Notes under the pieces: generated by a model
The model's input: only the letters and a program-made list of their open reading frames with translations
Database searches by the model: none
Told to the model about the DNA's origin: nothing
Assembly (NCBI GenBank): GCA_964493695.1
Contig: CAZBPG010000003.1
Coordinates: forward strand, 1-64,000
Direction: 5' to 3'
Source of the DNA: Bog-950 sp964493695
Lineage (GTDB): Bacteria; Bacteroidota; Bacteroidia; Chitinophagales; LD1
DNA: 64,000 nt
Program-made: the position numbers and the translations under genes
Shown here: positions 33,801 to 42,618 of the stretch, piece by piece
How the letters are laid out: the number at the start of each line of letters is the position of its first letter
How positions within the stretch are numbered: the stretch's first letter is position 1

Positions 33801-35428
33801 CCGTTGACTCCATTTACGGTTTGGCTCCCGGATTGTATCATGTAACCGTAACGGATGCCCATGGTTGTGTACGGGCTGATAGCGTAAGCCTGGATTTGAT
33901 TCCACCGCCATATTCCCTTGATGAGGTTCATCAGGATGTTTTGTGTTATGGCGACAGCAGCGGAAGTATTACTGTTACACCGGTTGGAGGTGTACCCCCG
34001 TACATTGCTTATTGGGAACATGATAATAACCTGCAAAATACCCAGATTTCGAATCTTGACACCGGTCAATACATCATCTATGTTTTTGATTCGGTTTTCT
34101 GCTTAAAGATAGATACCACTCAAATTACCCAACCATTACCTCTTTCTGTTTCGCATATAGCAATAGATGCAACTTGTGCAGGAGTAAACAACGGAAGCGT
34201 TGACCTAACTGTGATTGGGGGAATAACACCTTATAGTTTTTCCTGGAATACAGGCTTGTATACTACAGAAGATGTGTCTTCTCTTGCTGCCGGTGCTTAT
34301 AATGTTGTGGTCAACGACTCAAACAATTGCACTATTTCTGATTCTGCGATTGTCAATCAACCGCAAGCAATGTCAACCTCCATTACCACAAATAATACAA
34401 GTTGTTTTGCAGGGAACGATGGCAGTATTGATTTGACAGTAACAGGAGCATCTTTGCCAATAACTTATAACTGGAACGCAGGACAATTTTCCACCGAAGA
34501 TTTGCAAAGCGTTTATGCGGGAAATTATTTGGTAGTAGTTACAGATAACAATAACTGTACAACTACTGATTCCACCGTGATTACGGAACCACCTCTGATA
34601 ACCGGTAACAGGCAGGTAAGCATTTGCATAACGGATAGTTTTTTTGTTGGAGGAAGTTTCCAAAATAGTGCAGGAGTCTACATTGATACACTGAATGCTT
34701 CCAATGGTTGTGATAGCGTTCTAGCTACTGATCTGTCCCTGATCAATCAATTCAACAGCCAGTTTCAGCAAACAGTTTGTTACGGACAGTGGTTTTTATA
34801 CAATGGCAATTACTATTCTTCCGCTGGGGTTTATCTTGACACACTTACCTCTGCTGCCGGCTGTGACAGCATTATCACTTTTACTTTGAATGTATTACCA
34901 GATATTGACATAAGCGCATCTCCAGATCACGCCAAGCTTTTGATTGGAGATAGCGTTACAATAAACATTCTTACTAATGCTGCAGCAGGAAATGTTACCT
35001 ATAGTTGGTTCCCCACAGGCGGATTAAGTTGCCCGACCTGTCCGGTTTCAATTGTTTCTCCTGAATTAGATACACGCTATACGGTAATTGGGATCGATAC
35101 AAATGGTTGTCGGGATACTACCATCGTTCCTGTTTTCGTCTCTCAGCCTGCCCTTTTTATTCCGAATGTATTTACGCCTAACGGTGATGGAGCCAACGAT
35201 TTCTTTCAGATTTTCGGAAACCTAAGTTCACTTAGGTATTTAGAGGTGAAAGTTTTTGACCGGTGGGGCGAAAAAGTTTTCGAAAGCAACGACCACCATT
35301 TTAAATGGGACGGAACTTTTAAAGGAAAACCAATGCAGCCCGCTGTGTTTGTGTATGTAATAGAAGCGGCTTTTGCGAATGATTCAAAAGCTCGCCTTTG
35401 GAAGGGTAGTGTAACCTTAATGCGGTAG
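30839..35428 (+). CDS. Giant T9SS type B sorting-domain adhesin with PKD and SprB repeats
   Basis: This 1529-residue protein has a signal peptide (MKAALRKVIFLVLSLILF...), PKD-like domains near residues 60-105 and 130-180 (WNFGDGTTA, GPGTYTVTMTI), then about twelve SprB-type repeats of roughly 70-90 residues (pattern C-xGxCNGS-V, GGTPPY, LCxGxYxVxVTDxxGC) from about residue 315 to 1250. Two CDSVxxTxL repeats and an Ig-like segment follow. The last 90 residues are a type B sorting domain (IPNVFTPNGDGANDFFQIFG to WKGSVTLMR, given in part). It should be exported by the T9SS and attached to the surface, where such proteins act in gliding or adhesion. Confidence 0.9.
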   Translation: MKAALRKVIFLVLSLILFSAEKLHANGCTGSWFTMVYSPWCNCWQVCGNYISDCDEVVSLSWNFGDGTTATGENPCHQFPGPGTYTVTMTIVAYCHNTFFNLFTTTCHITQQVVVPANNPPLVADFVADTTCYGSPTTFTNATTGPGGNNTYTWVFPDGTVSHAANPSYTFDSCGAFDVMMIVQNQAPCCTYVGDDTIIQRVFVDCTPFEHSNELGLTEPYIHESLATIDVLSGTCAGDTTRFLITPVGPIVHWFWTFPDGSLSFYPDPWYVYNACPPAINYTTVTVFTDRGCVGYIDSLTGIFCPSNIGLNYTEPLCTGQCSATATTTLSGGTPPYTVEWSDPNNQTTATATNLCPGNYTVTITDGNGCTATPNQPVTVTDFPYPFLGLVSAGSTILCYGDYGGSAVLNMSGGTPPYTFFWANGVADSSVTGLQGGNTNVTATDAHGCTFVGTAFIWQPDPMDAIITSGNAACGMCNGSANAEGTGGHFIYNYEWLTTPVQTTAYIGNLCAGIYLVEVEDATVPGCLDTVTAIVNETGAQAISVSSVNATCSNICNGNATVTFTGGCNDPPCTVEWLDSSGAPINQTSVTATGLCEGDFIVHITNGLGCNSFASFSIAVPNPVVPNTATTVNSCGGSCNGSITVTTTGGTAPYTNAWLDSNGILIAGQTNAIINNLCTGNYFAQVTDQSGCIAVASATIYGNPFNATATGNSVLCNGDCNGMVTAIATAGTTPYSYSLLDGNNNTVYSGNSFVIANLCSGSYTLNALDAGGCTVSVPVSISQPAAINPVTSTIEPSCFGNCNGTVSVTVSGGTPPFTYEWRNSIGSLIGTTSSINNLCAGTYAVQVTDSNHCITPFVPVVLNQPLALLDSVEIIDPYCNGGQGSIDLTPFGGTSPYAFTWNTGDTTEDIGGLSGGNFSVLIQDANNCVRNVAVTFTLLPPLVTSIAAHSYNGYHFKCYNGNDGEVVLDVTGGLPPYTYLWDDPQNSTVDSIYGLAPGLYHVTVTDAHGCVRADSVSLDLIPPPYSLDEVHQDVLCYGDSSGSITVTPVGGVPPYIAYWEHDNNLQNTQISNLDTGQYIIYVFDSVFCLKIDTTQITQPLPLSVSHIAIDATCAGVNNGSVDLTVIGGITPYSFSWNTGLYTTEDVSSLAAGAYNVVVNDSNNCTISDSAIVNQPQAMSTSITTNNTSCFAGNDGSIDLTVTGASLPITYNWNAGQFSTEDLQSVYAGNYLVVVTDNNNCTTTDSTVITEPPLITGNRQVSICITDSFFVGGSFQNSAGVYIDTLNASNGCDSVLATDLSLINQFNSQFQQTVCYGQWFLYNGNYYSSAGVYLDTLTSAAGCDSIITFTLNVLPDIDISASPDHAKLLIGDSVTINILTNAAAGNVTYSWFPTGGLSCPTCPVSIVSPELDTRYTVIGIDTNGCRDTTIVPVFVSQPALFIPNVFTPNGDGANDFFQIFGNLSSLRYLEVKVFDRWGEKVFESNDHHFKWDGTFKGKPMQPAVFVYVIEAAFANDSKARLWKGSVTLMR

Positions 35429-35441
35429 CCTTTAGAGTTTG

Positions 35442-35843
35442 TTACTTCTTTCCGAAAAATTCTTCTCGAAAGTATCCCCCGCTTCCGCCATTGTTATAAT
35501 AGAATCTCAAACTATCAGGCGATTTAAATTCAAATGACTCTCCTACCGTGCAACAACCCCATCTGCTGAATTGGGCACTATCGTTGTATTCAAATTTCCA
35601 TTCATAATTATCATAAACGCGCTTGATAACTATACTGTCGTTATGAAGCGTATCTACTATAAAACTCCCTGTAAAGATCGAATCAAGGTAAGGCATACAG
35701 CCGTAACAACCAGCCACCTGATGAAAGGAGCCCATATAAGTGCCTCTTAAATAACAGGCATCGCAGGTTGTTTGCTGAGTCTCTTTTTTACAAGCCTGTA
35801 AAAGCAACACCGAAAAAACTATTACGGGAATCGGCCTCATCAT
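35442..35843 (-). CDS. Small lipoprotein, unknown function
   Basis: This 133-residue protein has a lipoprotein signal peptide ending LLLQAC (cysteine 18) and a mature part with a CDACYLRG and GCYGCMP cysteine pattern. It is otherwise beta-rich and polar. I do not recognise a family. It overlaps the pth gene by 4 bp on the same strand, so it is probably translated from the pth transcript. It converges on the large adhesin gene. Confidence 0.7.
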   Translation of the reverse strand: MMRPIPVIVFSVLLLQACKKETQQTTCDACYLRGTYMGSFHQVAGCYGCMPYLDSIFTGSFIVDTLHNDSIVIKRVYDNYEWKFEYNDSAQFSRWGCCTVGESFEFKSPDSLRFYYNNGGSGGYFREEFFGKK

Positions 35844-36400
35844 TTGTTGTATTTACTCATTGCCCGTTCAATTCCTTCAAACATAAAACTGTTTACTCCT
35901 TCGCAGGCAACTTTAATTCTTTCATCTAAAGTTTTCATTTCTTCTACGCCCCACTTTCCTAAAACATAATCTACCTGTTTGCCTTTGGCAAATTCATTTC
36001 CTACCCCAAAACGTAGACGCGGATAGTTGCTATTGCCCAAGGTGGCATCAATATCTTTAAGTCCGTTGTGTCCGCCATCACTTCCTTTTTGGCGAATGCG
36101 AATAGAACCGAAGGGAATTGCTAAATCATCCAGCACTACCAATAAATTTTGCTGAGGGATTTTCAGTTCATTCATCCAATATCGAACTGCTTTGCCCGAA
36201 AGATTCATGTAAGTAGTCGGCTTGATGAGATAGATGTTTTTTCCCCTGCTTCTGTATTCGGCAAAAAAGGCAAGCCGCTCCAACCGAAACAAAATCTTGT
36301 TCTGCTTTGCCAACTCATCGGCTATTTTAAATCCGATATTGTGACGGGTATTCTCGCATTCTTCTCCTATGTTTCCCAATCCGGCAATCAAAAAACTCAT
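35840..36400 (-). CDS. pth: Peptidyl-tRNA hydrolase
   Basis: Pth frees tRNA from prematurely released peptidyl-tRNA. The 186-residue protein has the family signature FLIAGLGNIGEECENTRHNIGF with the catalytic histidine near residue 20. LIKPTTYMNLSGKAV near 56 and the DDLAIPFGSIRIRQKGSDGGHNGL stretch (read in two parts) near 92 are also present. It is full length. It follows rplY by 121 bp and prs before that, the conserved prs-rplY-pth order. Confidence 0.95.
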   Translation of the reverse strand: MSFLIAGLGNIGEECENTRHNIGFKIADELAKQNKILFRLERLAFFAEYRSRGKNIYLIKPTTYMNLSGKAVRYWMNELKIPQQNLLVVLDDLAIPFGSIRIRQKGSDGGHNGLKDIDATLGNSNYPRLRFGVGNEFAKGKQVDYVLGKWGVEEMKTLDERIKVACEGVNSFMFEGIERAMSKYNK

Positions 36401-36471
36401 AGTGTTAAAGTGAATAGTAAATAGTTCCTCCCGTGGTTAAGCGGAAGTGAACAGGCAATAGTAAATAAAAA

Positions 36472-36499
36472 AAGCGTGCTGCATTTCTGCGGCACGCTT
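36472..36499 (-). terminator. Terminator of rplY
   Basis: AAGCGTGCTGCA and TGCGGCACGCTT pair over 12 positions with one G-T, around TTTC. A run of eight T follows on the minus strand. Confidence 0.88.
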
Positions 36500-36521
36500 A
36501 GTTTGAAAGTAATCGCGAAGT

Positions 36522-37181
36522 TTACTTCTTCTTATCGTCCTTTTTTTCTTCTGCTTTTGCATCAGCACCCGCAGCAGCCGGTGTTGCACCAGCAGCAGGA
36601 GCTGCAGCAGCAACCGGTGCAGCCACTTCTTCAACCACTGTGCGCGGTATCTGAACTTTTGCAAACGGATTAGCCGGAGCGTGCAACAATGTAACGCCCG
36701 GAAGCACTATCTCTTTAATACGCTTGATAGAACCGAGGTCCATATCTGTTACATCAATAACAATTTCTGCTGGCAGGTCTTTAGGTAAAGCAAGCACATG
36801 CAATTTTCTGAAAGCTTGTTCTAACCTTCCTCCCAGAATAATTCCCTTCGGAGTTCCTGTAAGTTTAAGCGGAACGTAAACTTTTACTTTTACATCGTCT
36901 ACCAGTTCCTGAAAATCGAGGTGCATTAAACTGTCCTTTACCGGTTCGAATTGTGAGTCTTTCACAATCGCTTTATAGGTTTTTCCGTTCAGGTTGATTT
37001 CGGCCAAACGAAAGTCGGGCGTGTAAATCAGTTTACGGAATTCCGAAACCGGAGCATAGAAGTTTAAAGTTTCTTTGCCTCCATACAAATTACAAGGAAC
37101 GTTACCTGCCTTGCGCAGTGCACGCGTAGCCTTCTTCCCTAATTCGGTTCTTGGCGTGCCGTTGATTACTACTGTTTCCAT
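36522..37181 (-). CDS. rplY: 50S ribosomal protein L25/general stress protein Ctc
   Basis: This protein binds 5S rRNA. The 219-residue sequence has an L25 N-terminal domain (RTELGKKATRALRKAGNVPC), the longer Ctc beta domain, and a low-complexity tail rich in alanine and lysine (AAPAAGATPAAAG to DDKKK). The tail is typical of Bacteroidota homologues. It lies between prs and pth on the same strand, and a terminator follows it, so pth probably also has its own start signal. Confidence 0.93.
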   Translation of the reverse strand: METVVINGTPRTELGKKATRALRKAGNVPCNLYGGKETLNFYAPVSEFRKLIYTPDFRLAEINLNGKTYKAIVKDSQFEPVKDSLMHLDFQELVDDVKVKVYVPLKLTGTPKGIILGGRLEQAFRKLHVLALPKDLPAEIVIDVTDMDLGSIKRIKEIVLPGVTLLHAPANPFAKVQIPRTVVEEVAAPVAAAAPAAGATPAAAGADAKAEEKKDDKKK

Positions 37182-37228
37182 TTTAAAATTGGATTTTGGT
37201 TTATGAATAAAATCTTGTTTACCTTCTT

Positions 37229-38176
37229 TTATACTGATGGTGTTATGAACAGCGAGTTAATACTCTTGTGTTCATGCGTATTTCTGATTGCCTGAGCAAA
37301 AAGTTTAGCTACACTTAACGCTTTAATTTTTTTCGATTCGTGTGTTAAAGGAAGAGTGTCTGTTACTATCAGTTCCGTCAACATGCTCTTCTCAATGTTA
37401 TCGTATGCCTTGCCCGAAAGCACTGCATGAGTACAAAATGCTCTAACGCTGTTAGCTCCCTTATCCATCACCATGCTGGCTGCACTACAAAGCGTACCAC
37501 CGGTATCAATCATATCGTCCACGAGCACCACATCTTTTCCTTCTACGCTCCCAATCAAAGTCATCTCGGCTACTTCATTAGCGCGCTTGCGATACTTATC
37601 GCAAATAACCATGTCGGCATTAAAATACTGCGCATAAATACGGGCACGTTTTACAGAACCCACATCGGGCGAAGCGAAACATAGGTTACTCCACTTTTGC
37701 TTTTTGATATAAGGCAAAAATATTGCTGAACCGTTTAAGTGATCAAGCGGAATATCGAAGAAGCCCTGAATCTGTCCTGCGTGTAAATCCATCGTCATTA
37801 CACGGTTGGCACCGGCAGCAGTTAAAAGATTAGCCACTAACTTAGCAGCAATTCCTACACGCGGCCTGTCTTTTCTGTCCTGACGGGCATAACCAAAATA
37901 AGGAATCACCGCAGTAATATAATCTGCCGAAGCACGCTTTGCAGCATCTATCATCATCAGCAACTCCAGCAGGTTATCGCCCGGTGGGTTAGTGCTTTGA
38001 ATAATAAACACAAATGAGCCGCGTATACTTTCCTTTATTTCAGGCTGAAACTCTCCATCACTAAATTTAAGAACGTCCATTTTACCGAGTGGCTGACCGT
38101 AGTGGTCTGCAATGTCTTCTGCCAGATATTTGGTTGCTGTACCTGTAAAAATCTTTACGTCTGTAGTCAGTAACAT
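37229..38176 (-). CDS. prs: Ribose-phosphate pyrophosphokinase
   Basis: Prs makes PRPP from ribose 5-phosphate and ATP for nucleotide, histidine and tryptophan synthesis. The 315-residue protein has YFGYARQDRKDRPR near residue 97, the metal site MDLHAGQIQGFFDIP near 130, and the PRPP loop VLVDDMIDTGGT near 215. The start fits the family. Its promoter and initial transcript (TTTGCACTCCTTTTAAAAAA) are shared with rpsT, which suggests common growth-rate control. Confidence 0.96.
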   Translation of the reverse strand: MLLTTDVKIFTGTATKYLAEDIADHYGQPLGKMDVLKFSDGEFQPEIKESIRGSFVFIIQSTNPPGDNLLELLMMIDAAKRASADYITAVIPYFGYARQDRKDRPRVGIAAKLVANLLTAAGANRVMTMDLHAGQIQGFFDIPLDHLNGSAIFLPYIKKQKWSNLCFASPDVGSVKRARIYAQYFNADMVICDKYRKRANEVAEMTLIGSVEGKDVVLVDDMIDTGGTLCSAASMVMDKGANSVRAFCTHAVLSGKAYDNIEKSMLTELIVTDTLPLTHESKKIKALSVAKLFAQAIRNTHEHKSINSLFITPSV

Positions 38177-38202
38177 CGGTGTCCTTTTTTTTAAAAGGAG
38201 TG

Positions 38203-38210
38203 CAAAGATA
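38203..38210 (-). promoter_or_regulatory. -7 box of prs promoter
   Basis: TATCTTTG on the minus strand, followed by CACTCCTTTTAAAA, 26 bp before the prs ATG. The -33 element is weak. Confidence 0.55.
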
Positions 38211-38257
38211 ATTTTAGAACTGAAAAACGGAAATGGGGTAACTTATTAGCCCGAATC

Positions 38258-38761
38258 CTACCTTCTCCTCTTTACATACATCGCCACGGAATACACCTTT
38301 GGAGCCGCAATAATAATGGCAATGTTCAGCGTTAAATCTTTTGTTGTCGCTCTTGCTTTCTTTAGTTCTTTCAAGAAAACCGTAGCCGAATCATTACCAT
38401 TCACTTCCTCCCATTTTTTCCATTGCATACTATCCAGACAATAACCTACAAATGTCTTTAGCTCCTCTAGTTTTTTTAAGGCTGAAAGCGAATCCATGTT
38501 CTCGTTTGTCTTTGCCACAAAGCGGTTGTCTTTATCAGCATAATTTACCGGAAAACCCTCCAGTTTGATTGAATAGCCCGGCACCGGCAAAAAAGGACTT
38601 TGCTTGACCATTGTTCCATCGTACGATTCAAAATTGTCGTTACGGCCGAGTTCAAATACTTTATTCAGGTTTTTGCAAAAGTTTTGCTGCGCATAACCCG
38701 GGGGTTGCGAAAAACCACTCAGACTAAAAAAGAGAAAGAGAAAAAGAAAAAAACCTCTCAT
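38258..38761 (-). CDS. Secreted protein of unknown function
   Basis: This 167-residue protein has a signal peptide (MRGFFLFLFLFFSLSGFS, cleavage likely after FSQ) and a helical, charged mature region. I chose the ATG at 38761; the frame stays open to 38887, but that extension runs into tRNA-Gln. No family is recognised. Its neighbours are prs downstream and tRNA-Gln upstream, neither functionally informative. Confidence 0.65.
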   Translation of the reverse strand: MRGFFLFLFLFFSLSGFSQPPGYAQQNFCKNLNKVFELGRNDNFESYDGTMVKQSPFLPVPGYSIKLEGFPVNYADKDNRFVAKTNENMDSLSALKKLEELKTFVGYCLDSMQWKKWEEVNGNDSATVFLKELKKARATTKDLTLNIAIIIAAPKVYSVAMYVKRRR

Positions 38762-38790
38762 AAGAAAAACAATTGCTGCACAAAAAAGGA

Positions 38791-38818
38791 AAGCGTTCCG
38801 TATATTAACGGAACGCTT
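38791..38818 (-). terminator. Terminator of tRNA-Gln
   Basis: AAGCGTTCCGT and ACGGAACGCTT form an 11-bp stem, followed on the minus strand by TTCCTTTTTTG. Confidence 0.85.
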
Positions 38819-38830
38819 AACACTTTTCTG

Positions 38831-38901
38831 TTGACCCAGCTGGATTCGAACCAACACACACAGAACCAAAATCTGTAGTCCTGCCATTAGACGATGGGTC
38901 A
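38831..38901 (-). tRNA. tRNA-Gln (TTG)
   Basis: Acceptor TGACCCA/TGGGTCA (a T1-A72 pair typical of tRNA-Gln), anticodon stem ACAGA/TCTGT with loop containing TTG, and T arm TTGGTTCGAATCC are visible on the minus strand. It is a single-gene transcript with its own promoter and terminator. Confidence 0.95.
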
Positions 38902-38928
38902 GTGTTTCCCTTTTTCAGAAACGGAGCG

Positions 38929-38958
38929 CAAAAATAAACATCCTGCAAACTTTTGCAA
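38929..38958 (-). promoter_or_regulatory. Promoter of tRNA-Gln
   Basis: TTG (38956-38958), a 19-bp spacer and TATTTTTG (38929-38936) on the minus strand, followed by CGCTCCGTTT as at the tRNA-tuf promoter. Confidence 0.65.
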
Positions 38959-39168
38959 CTCCTGCAAAAATTAACCACCTTTGTTCCTTCTTCTCTCCTC
39001 TTGTATTATGCTTCCGTTTGCCGTCTTTCGTCTTCCATCTATTTTAATACTTTTACCCGCTTCAAAAATTAATATGCAGAAATGCCCGCAATTCAAATTT
39101 TCCAACAACCATGAATATATTACCACGGGCATTCCATCTGGCCATTAAAAAAAACAAATTAGATACAG

Positions 39169-42100
39169 ATGAAATACAAATTGCTCAATAACATCTTCGG
39201 ATGGGTTTCCTTTGCTTTCGCTGCTGTGGTGTATGGTATGACCATGGAAAGCACCGGCAGTTTCTGGGACTGTGGTGAGTTCATTTCAGGTTGCTTTAAA
39301 TTACAGGTAGTTCACCCACCGGGTGCCCCTTTCTTTTTAATGCTCGGCAGAATCTTTACCCTTCTTTCAGGAGGCGACCCTTTAGTAAACGGAACAGGAG
39401 GCAATGTTGCCCTTTCCATCAATTTAATGAGTGCTTTGGCCACAGCCGCTTCGGTAATGTTTACTTTCTGGACGGTGACCGCACTTGCCCGCAAGTTTGT
39501 GTTCAAAGACGGCAACTACACCACCGGTGGAATCATCACCGTGATTGGTGCCGGTTTAGTGGCTGCTGCTTCCTGCACGTTCCTCGATTCGCTTTGGTTC
39601 AGCGCGGTAGAAGGTGAGGTTTACGCCTTATCGCAATTCTTTATGTCGTTCATTTTCTGGGCTATTATGAAATGGGAAGCCGATGACAGCAAGTATGCCG
39701 ACCACTGGTTGGTGCTTATCTCCTACATGACCGGTCTTTCCATAGGTGTTCACTTGCTCAGCTTGCTCGCGCTCCCTGCAATTGCTTTGGTTTACTACTA
39801 CAAAAAATTCAAAACCACATTGACCGGATGGATGGCTGCGGCAGGTATCGGCTTCTTGATTCTCGGGCTTTATATGAAATTCATTATCTCCTTTACGCAA
39901 TCGTATTTAGCGGGAATGGATTTGTTTTTTGTAAACACACTGAATTTACCGTTTAACTCGGGTGTAATTTTCGGATTGTTGTTACTGGTGGCCGTTTTGT
40001 TTTTTATTATCCGCTTCACCCACTCCGGCAGCGAAACAGATTTCAGGATTGCCATGGGAGTTAGTATTGCCTACGTAATCATCGGCTTTGTTATTTCCGA
40101 TAGCTGGACAGCCCGCTTACTGCGCTTGCTGTTCCCTGTTTTTGTATATGTGGCAAATAAACACGGCTACGAATCAAGAAGGCTGCTGAACATAGGTATA
40201 CTATCCATTGCCTTTTCTTACATCGGTTACATGAGTTACATCATGGTGCCTATCCGAGCTATCGCGAATCCGCCCATTAACATGAACCGGCCAACAGATC
40301 CGTTCACGATTAAGTCATATGTTGACCGTGAGCAATACGGTGACCGCCCTTTATTAAAAGGGCCGGATTACACCGTAACTTCTTACGATATTGAAGATTA
40401 TATAAAGACCGGTGAACGCTGGGTAAAAGACGAAAAGAAAAAGCAATACGTTTACGGAGGCGATAAACAGGATTACAAATTCCGCGATGATGTGCAGATG
40501 CTTTTCCCGCGCCTTGGTTTCTGGCAGGAAGAAGGAAAGAAAGCCGGTTACCGCGCCTGGTTAAATCCGGAATACAATGTGGTGGACCGTGCTTCGAAAA
40601 ATGTGGTAAAAACTTTCCCTCCTTCTGGTTTAAAACAGGCAAATGAGTATGCGGCCGGTTTAAACAAAGATGGCGGGCAGAATCAGTACTACGTAAAGGA
40701 CGCCATTACATTTGCCGATAACATGCGGTTCTTCTTCAAATATCAGATTGGCTACATGTATTTCCGCTATTTCTTCTGGAATTTCTCAGGGCGCCAAAAC
40801 GATGTTCAGGGAACCTACGGCAACGATGACGGCCGATGGATTTCAGGCATTCCTTTCATAGATAACTCACACAAATTCTTTACACCGGAATGGCCGCAGG
40901 ACAATCTTTCTAAATCAATGCTGGCTAACAAAGCGAGGAATAAATTTTACATGATTCCTTTTATTCTCGGTTTAGCCGGTTTGATATTCACGTTGTTTAA
41001 AGACGAAAGAACCTTCTGGATTATCCTCGTGCTTTTCGGCACTACCGGTTTCCTGCAGATTATTTATCAGAACGAACCACCGATAGAGCCGCGCGAAAGA
41101 GATTACGCCATAGCCGGTTCCTTTATCATGTTTACCATGTGGATGGGCTTCGGGGTAATTGCGCTGATTGATTTCCTGAAAAAGAAACTACCGGAAGTAC
41201 CCAGTGCCATTGGTGCCGTGGTTTTGTGTGCCATTGCTCCTTTCTTAATGGGCTCTCAATGCTGGGACGACCATACCCGTCACAACCGGTATCCGGCACG
41301 CGACTTCGCTATTGATTATTTGGAATCCTGCGCACCAAACGCCATTGTGTTTACACAAGGCGATAACGATACCTATCCGCTTTGGTATGCACAGGAAACC
41401 GAAGGCGTACGCCCCGATATCCGCATCATCAATCTTTCGCTGTTAGGTGTTGACTGGTATATCGAGCAACTGAATTACAAAACAAATGAAGCGGCACCGG
41501 TTAAGCTCACGTTTAAACCCGAACAATACGAAGGCAACAACCGCGATGTAGTTCGCTTTAAACAGGATGCCCGGATACCGGATGGAACTTCGGTAGAGTT
41601 GAAACGCGTGATGCAGTTTATAGGGAGCGAAGATGCCCGCGATAAAGTAATGTATCAGAACGGTGAAAGCGAAAACTATCTTCCTTCAAAAAATTTCTAC
41701 TTGGATGTAGATACAGATAAAGTGAAGGCCATGAACATGGTGGCACCGGAAGATTACGGACAGATTGTTCCGCGCATGAACTGGACAATTGATAACAGTG
41801 CCTTGCTGAAAAACGATTTGCTCACGCTTGACATTGTAGCAAACAACCTGATGGAGCGCCCAATCTATTTCGCTGTTTCGGTAGCACCCGAAGCCTACAT
41901 GGGGCTGGAGAAATATTTCCAGTTGGAAGGTTTAACTTACCGGGTAGTGCCGAAAGAAAACCCGAGCAACTCGCCATACAACGCACCGGCACGCACCGAT
42001 GTAATGTATGAGAACATGATGAAGAAATTCAGGTTTGCGGGTATTGCCGAAAACAAAAATGTTTATCTGGATGAAAACACCCTGCGCATGACGGTGAACA

Positions 42101-42564
42101 TCCGCGGCAACTTCGGCCGCCTTGCACAGGCATTGCTCGATAAAGGCGAAAAAGAAAGAGCCGCAGCCGTAATTGATTACTCGCTCAAGGTAATGCCGCC
42201 TGACCGGGTTGAACATTCGGTGTTCGATTATTCGTATCCGGAAGTTTACTACGAAGCAGGACAGAAAGAGAAAGCCCGCGCGTTGGTAAACGAAATGTTC
42301 GACAAGGCGAAAGATGAACTCAACTATTACAAGGGAGTTTATCAGTTCTCGCTGAACCAGGCGCGCGATGCAGGCGACATGGCCTACTTCAGCCAGTTGC
42401 AGCAGGGTGCCTTTATGGAGCGCAGAGAAGTGCGCGAACAGCTTTTCATTATGCAGGAACTTACATTGGCCTCTAAGAAATATGATGATGCCGATTTCAG
42501 CGCTAAAATTGACAAGACCTTCCAGGACTACCGGATGAGTTTTGTGCAGATGCCGAAACAGTAA
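39169..42564 (+). CDS. DUF2723 membrane glycosyltransferase-like protein
   Basis: This 1131-residue protein starts with about twelve membrane spans and the DUF2723 motif STGSFWDCGEFISGCFKLQVVHPPG (read in two parts; acidic residues D24-E27 region). DUF2723 proteins are related to GT-C O-mannosyltransferases and the eukaryotic TMEM260. The large C-terminal part (from about residue 760) is soluble and ends in helices that look like TPR-type repeats. It probably glycosylates secreted proteins in the periplasm, a known modification in Bacteroidota. It is a single gene with its own terminator. Confidence 0.85.
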   Translation: MKYKLLNNIFGWVSFAFAAVVYGMTMESTGSFWDCGEFISGCFKLQVVHPPGAPFFLMLGRIFTLLSGGDPLVNGTGGNVALSINLMSALATAASVMFTFWTVTALARKFVFKDGNYTTGGIITVIGAGLVAAASCTFLDSLWFSAVEGEVYALSQFFMSFIFWAIMKWEADDSKYADHWLVLISYMTGLSIGVHLLSLLALPAIALVYYYKKFKTTLTGWMAAAGIGFLILGLYMKFIISFTQSYLAGMDLFFVNTLNLPFNSGVIFGLLLLVAVLFFIIRFTHSGSETDFRIAMGVSIAYVIIGFVISDSWTARLLRLLFPVFVYVANKHGYESRRLLNIGILSIAFSYIGYMSYIMVPIRAIANPPINMNRPTDPFTIKSYVDREQYGDRPLLKGPDYTVTSYDIEDYIKTGERWVKDEKKKQYVYGGDKQDYKFRDDVQMLFPRLGFWQEEGKKAGYRAWLNPEYNVVDRASKNVVKTFPPSGLKQANEYAAGLNKDGGQNQYYVKDAITFADNMRFFFKYQIGYMYFRYFFWNFSGRQNDVQGTYGNDDGRWISGIPFIDNSHKFFTPEWPQDNLSKSMLANKARNKFYMIPFILGLAGLIFTLFKDERTFWIILVLFGTTGFLQIIYQNEPPIEPRERDYAIAGSFIMFTMWMGFGVIALIDFLKKKLPEVPSAIGAVVLCAIAPFLMGSQCWDDHTRHNRYPARDFAIDYLESCAPNAIVFTQGDNDTYPLWYAQETEGVRPDIRIINLSLLGVDWYIEQLNYKTNEAAPVKLTFKPEQYEGNNRDVVRFKQDARIPDGTSVELKRVMQFIGSEDARDKVMYQNGESENYLPSKNFYLDVDTDKVKAMNMVAPEDYGQIVPRMNWTIDNSALLKNDLLTLDIVANNLMERPIYFAVSVAPEAYMGLEKYFQLEGLTYRVVPKENPSNSPYNAPARTDVMYENMMKKFRFAGIAENKNVYLDENTLRMTVNIRGNFGRLAQALLDKGEKERAAAVIDYSLKVMPPDRVEHSVFDYSYPEVYYEAGQKEKARALVNEMFDKAKDELNYYKGVYQFSLNQARDAGDMAYFSQLQQGAFMERREVREQLFIMQELTLASKKYDDADFSAKIDKTFQDYRMSFVQMPKQ

Positions 42565-42576
42565 CACTACACACAT

Positions 42577-42613
42577 AACCCCGAACGGGTTTAAAACCCG
42601 TTCGGGGTTTTTC
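42577..42613 (+). terminator. Terminator made from the AACCCCGAA palindrome (copy 3)
   Basis: AACCCCGAACGGGT and ACCCGTTCGGGGTT form a 14-bp stem followed by TTTCTTTTT. It is related to the repeats at 7854 and 21553. Confidence 0.88.
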
Positions 42614-42618
42614 TTTTT

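Noticed and set aside
38762..38887. Longer start for the secreted protein after prs.
   Set aside because: The extension reads through the tRNA-Gln gene and its terminator, and a good signal peptide starts at 38761.
39075..39135. Terminator or riboswitch before the DUF2723 gene (AATGCCCG paired with CGGGCATT).
   Set aside because: The stem is only 8 bp with a loop of about 40 nt and no T-run; there is too little to support either call.
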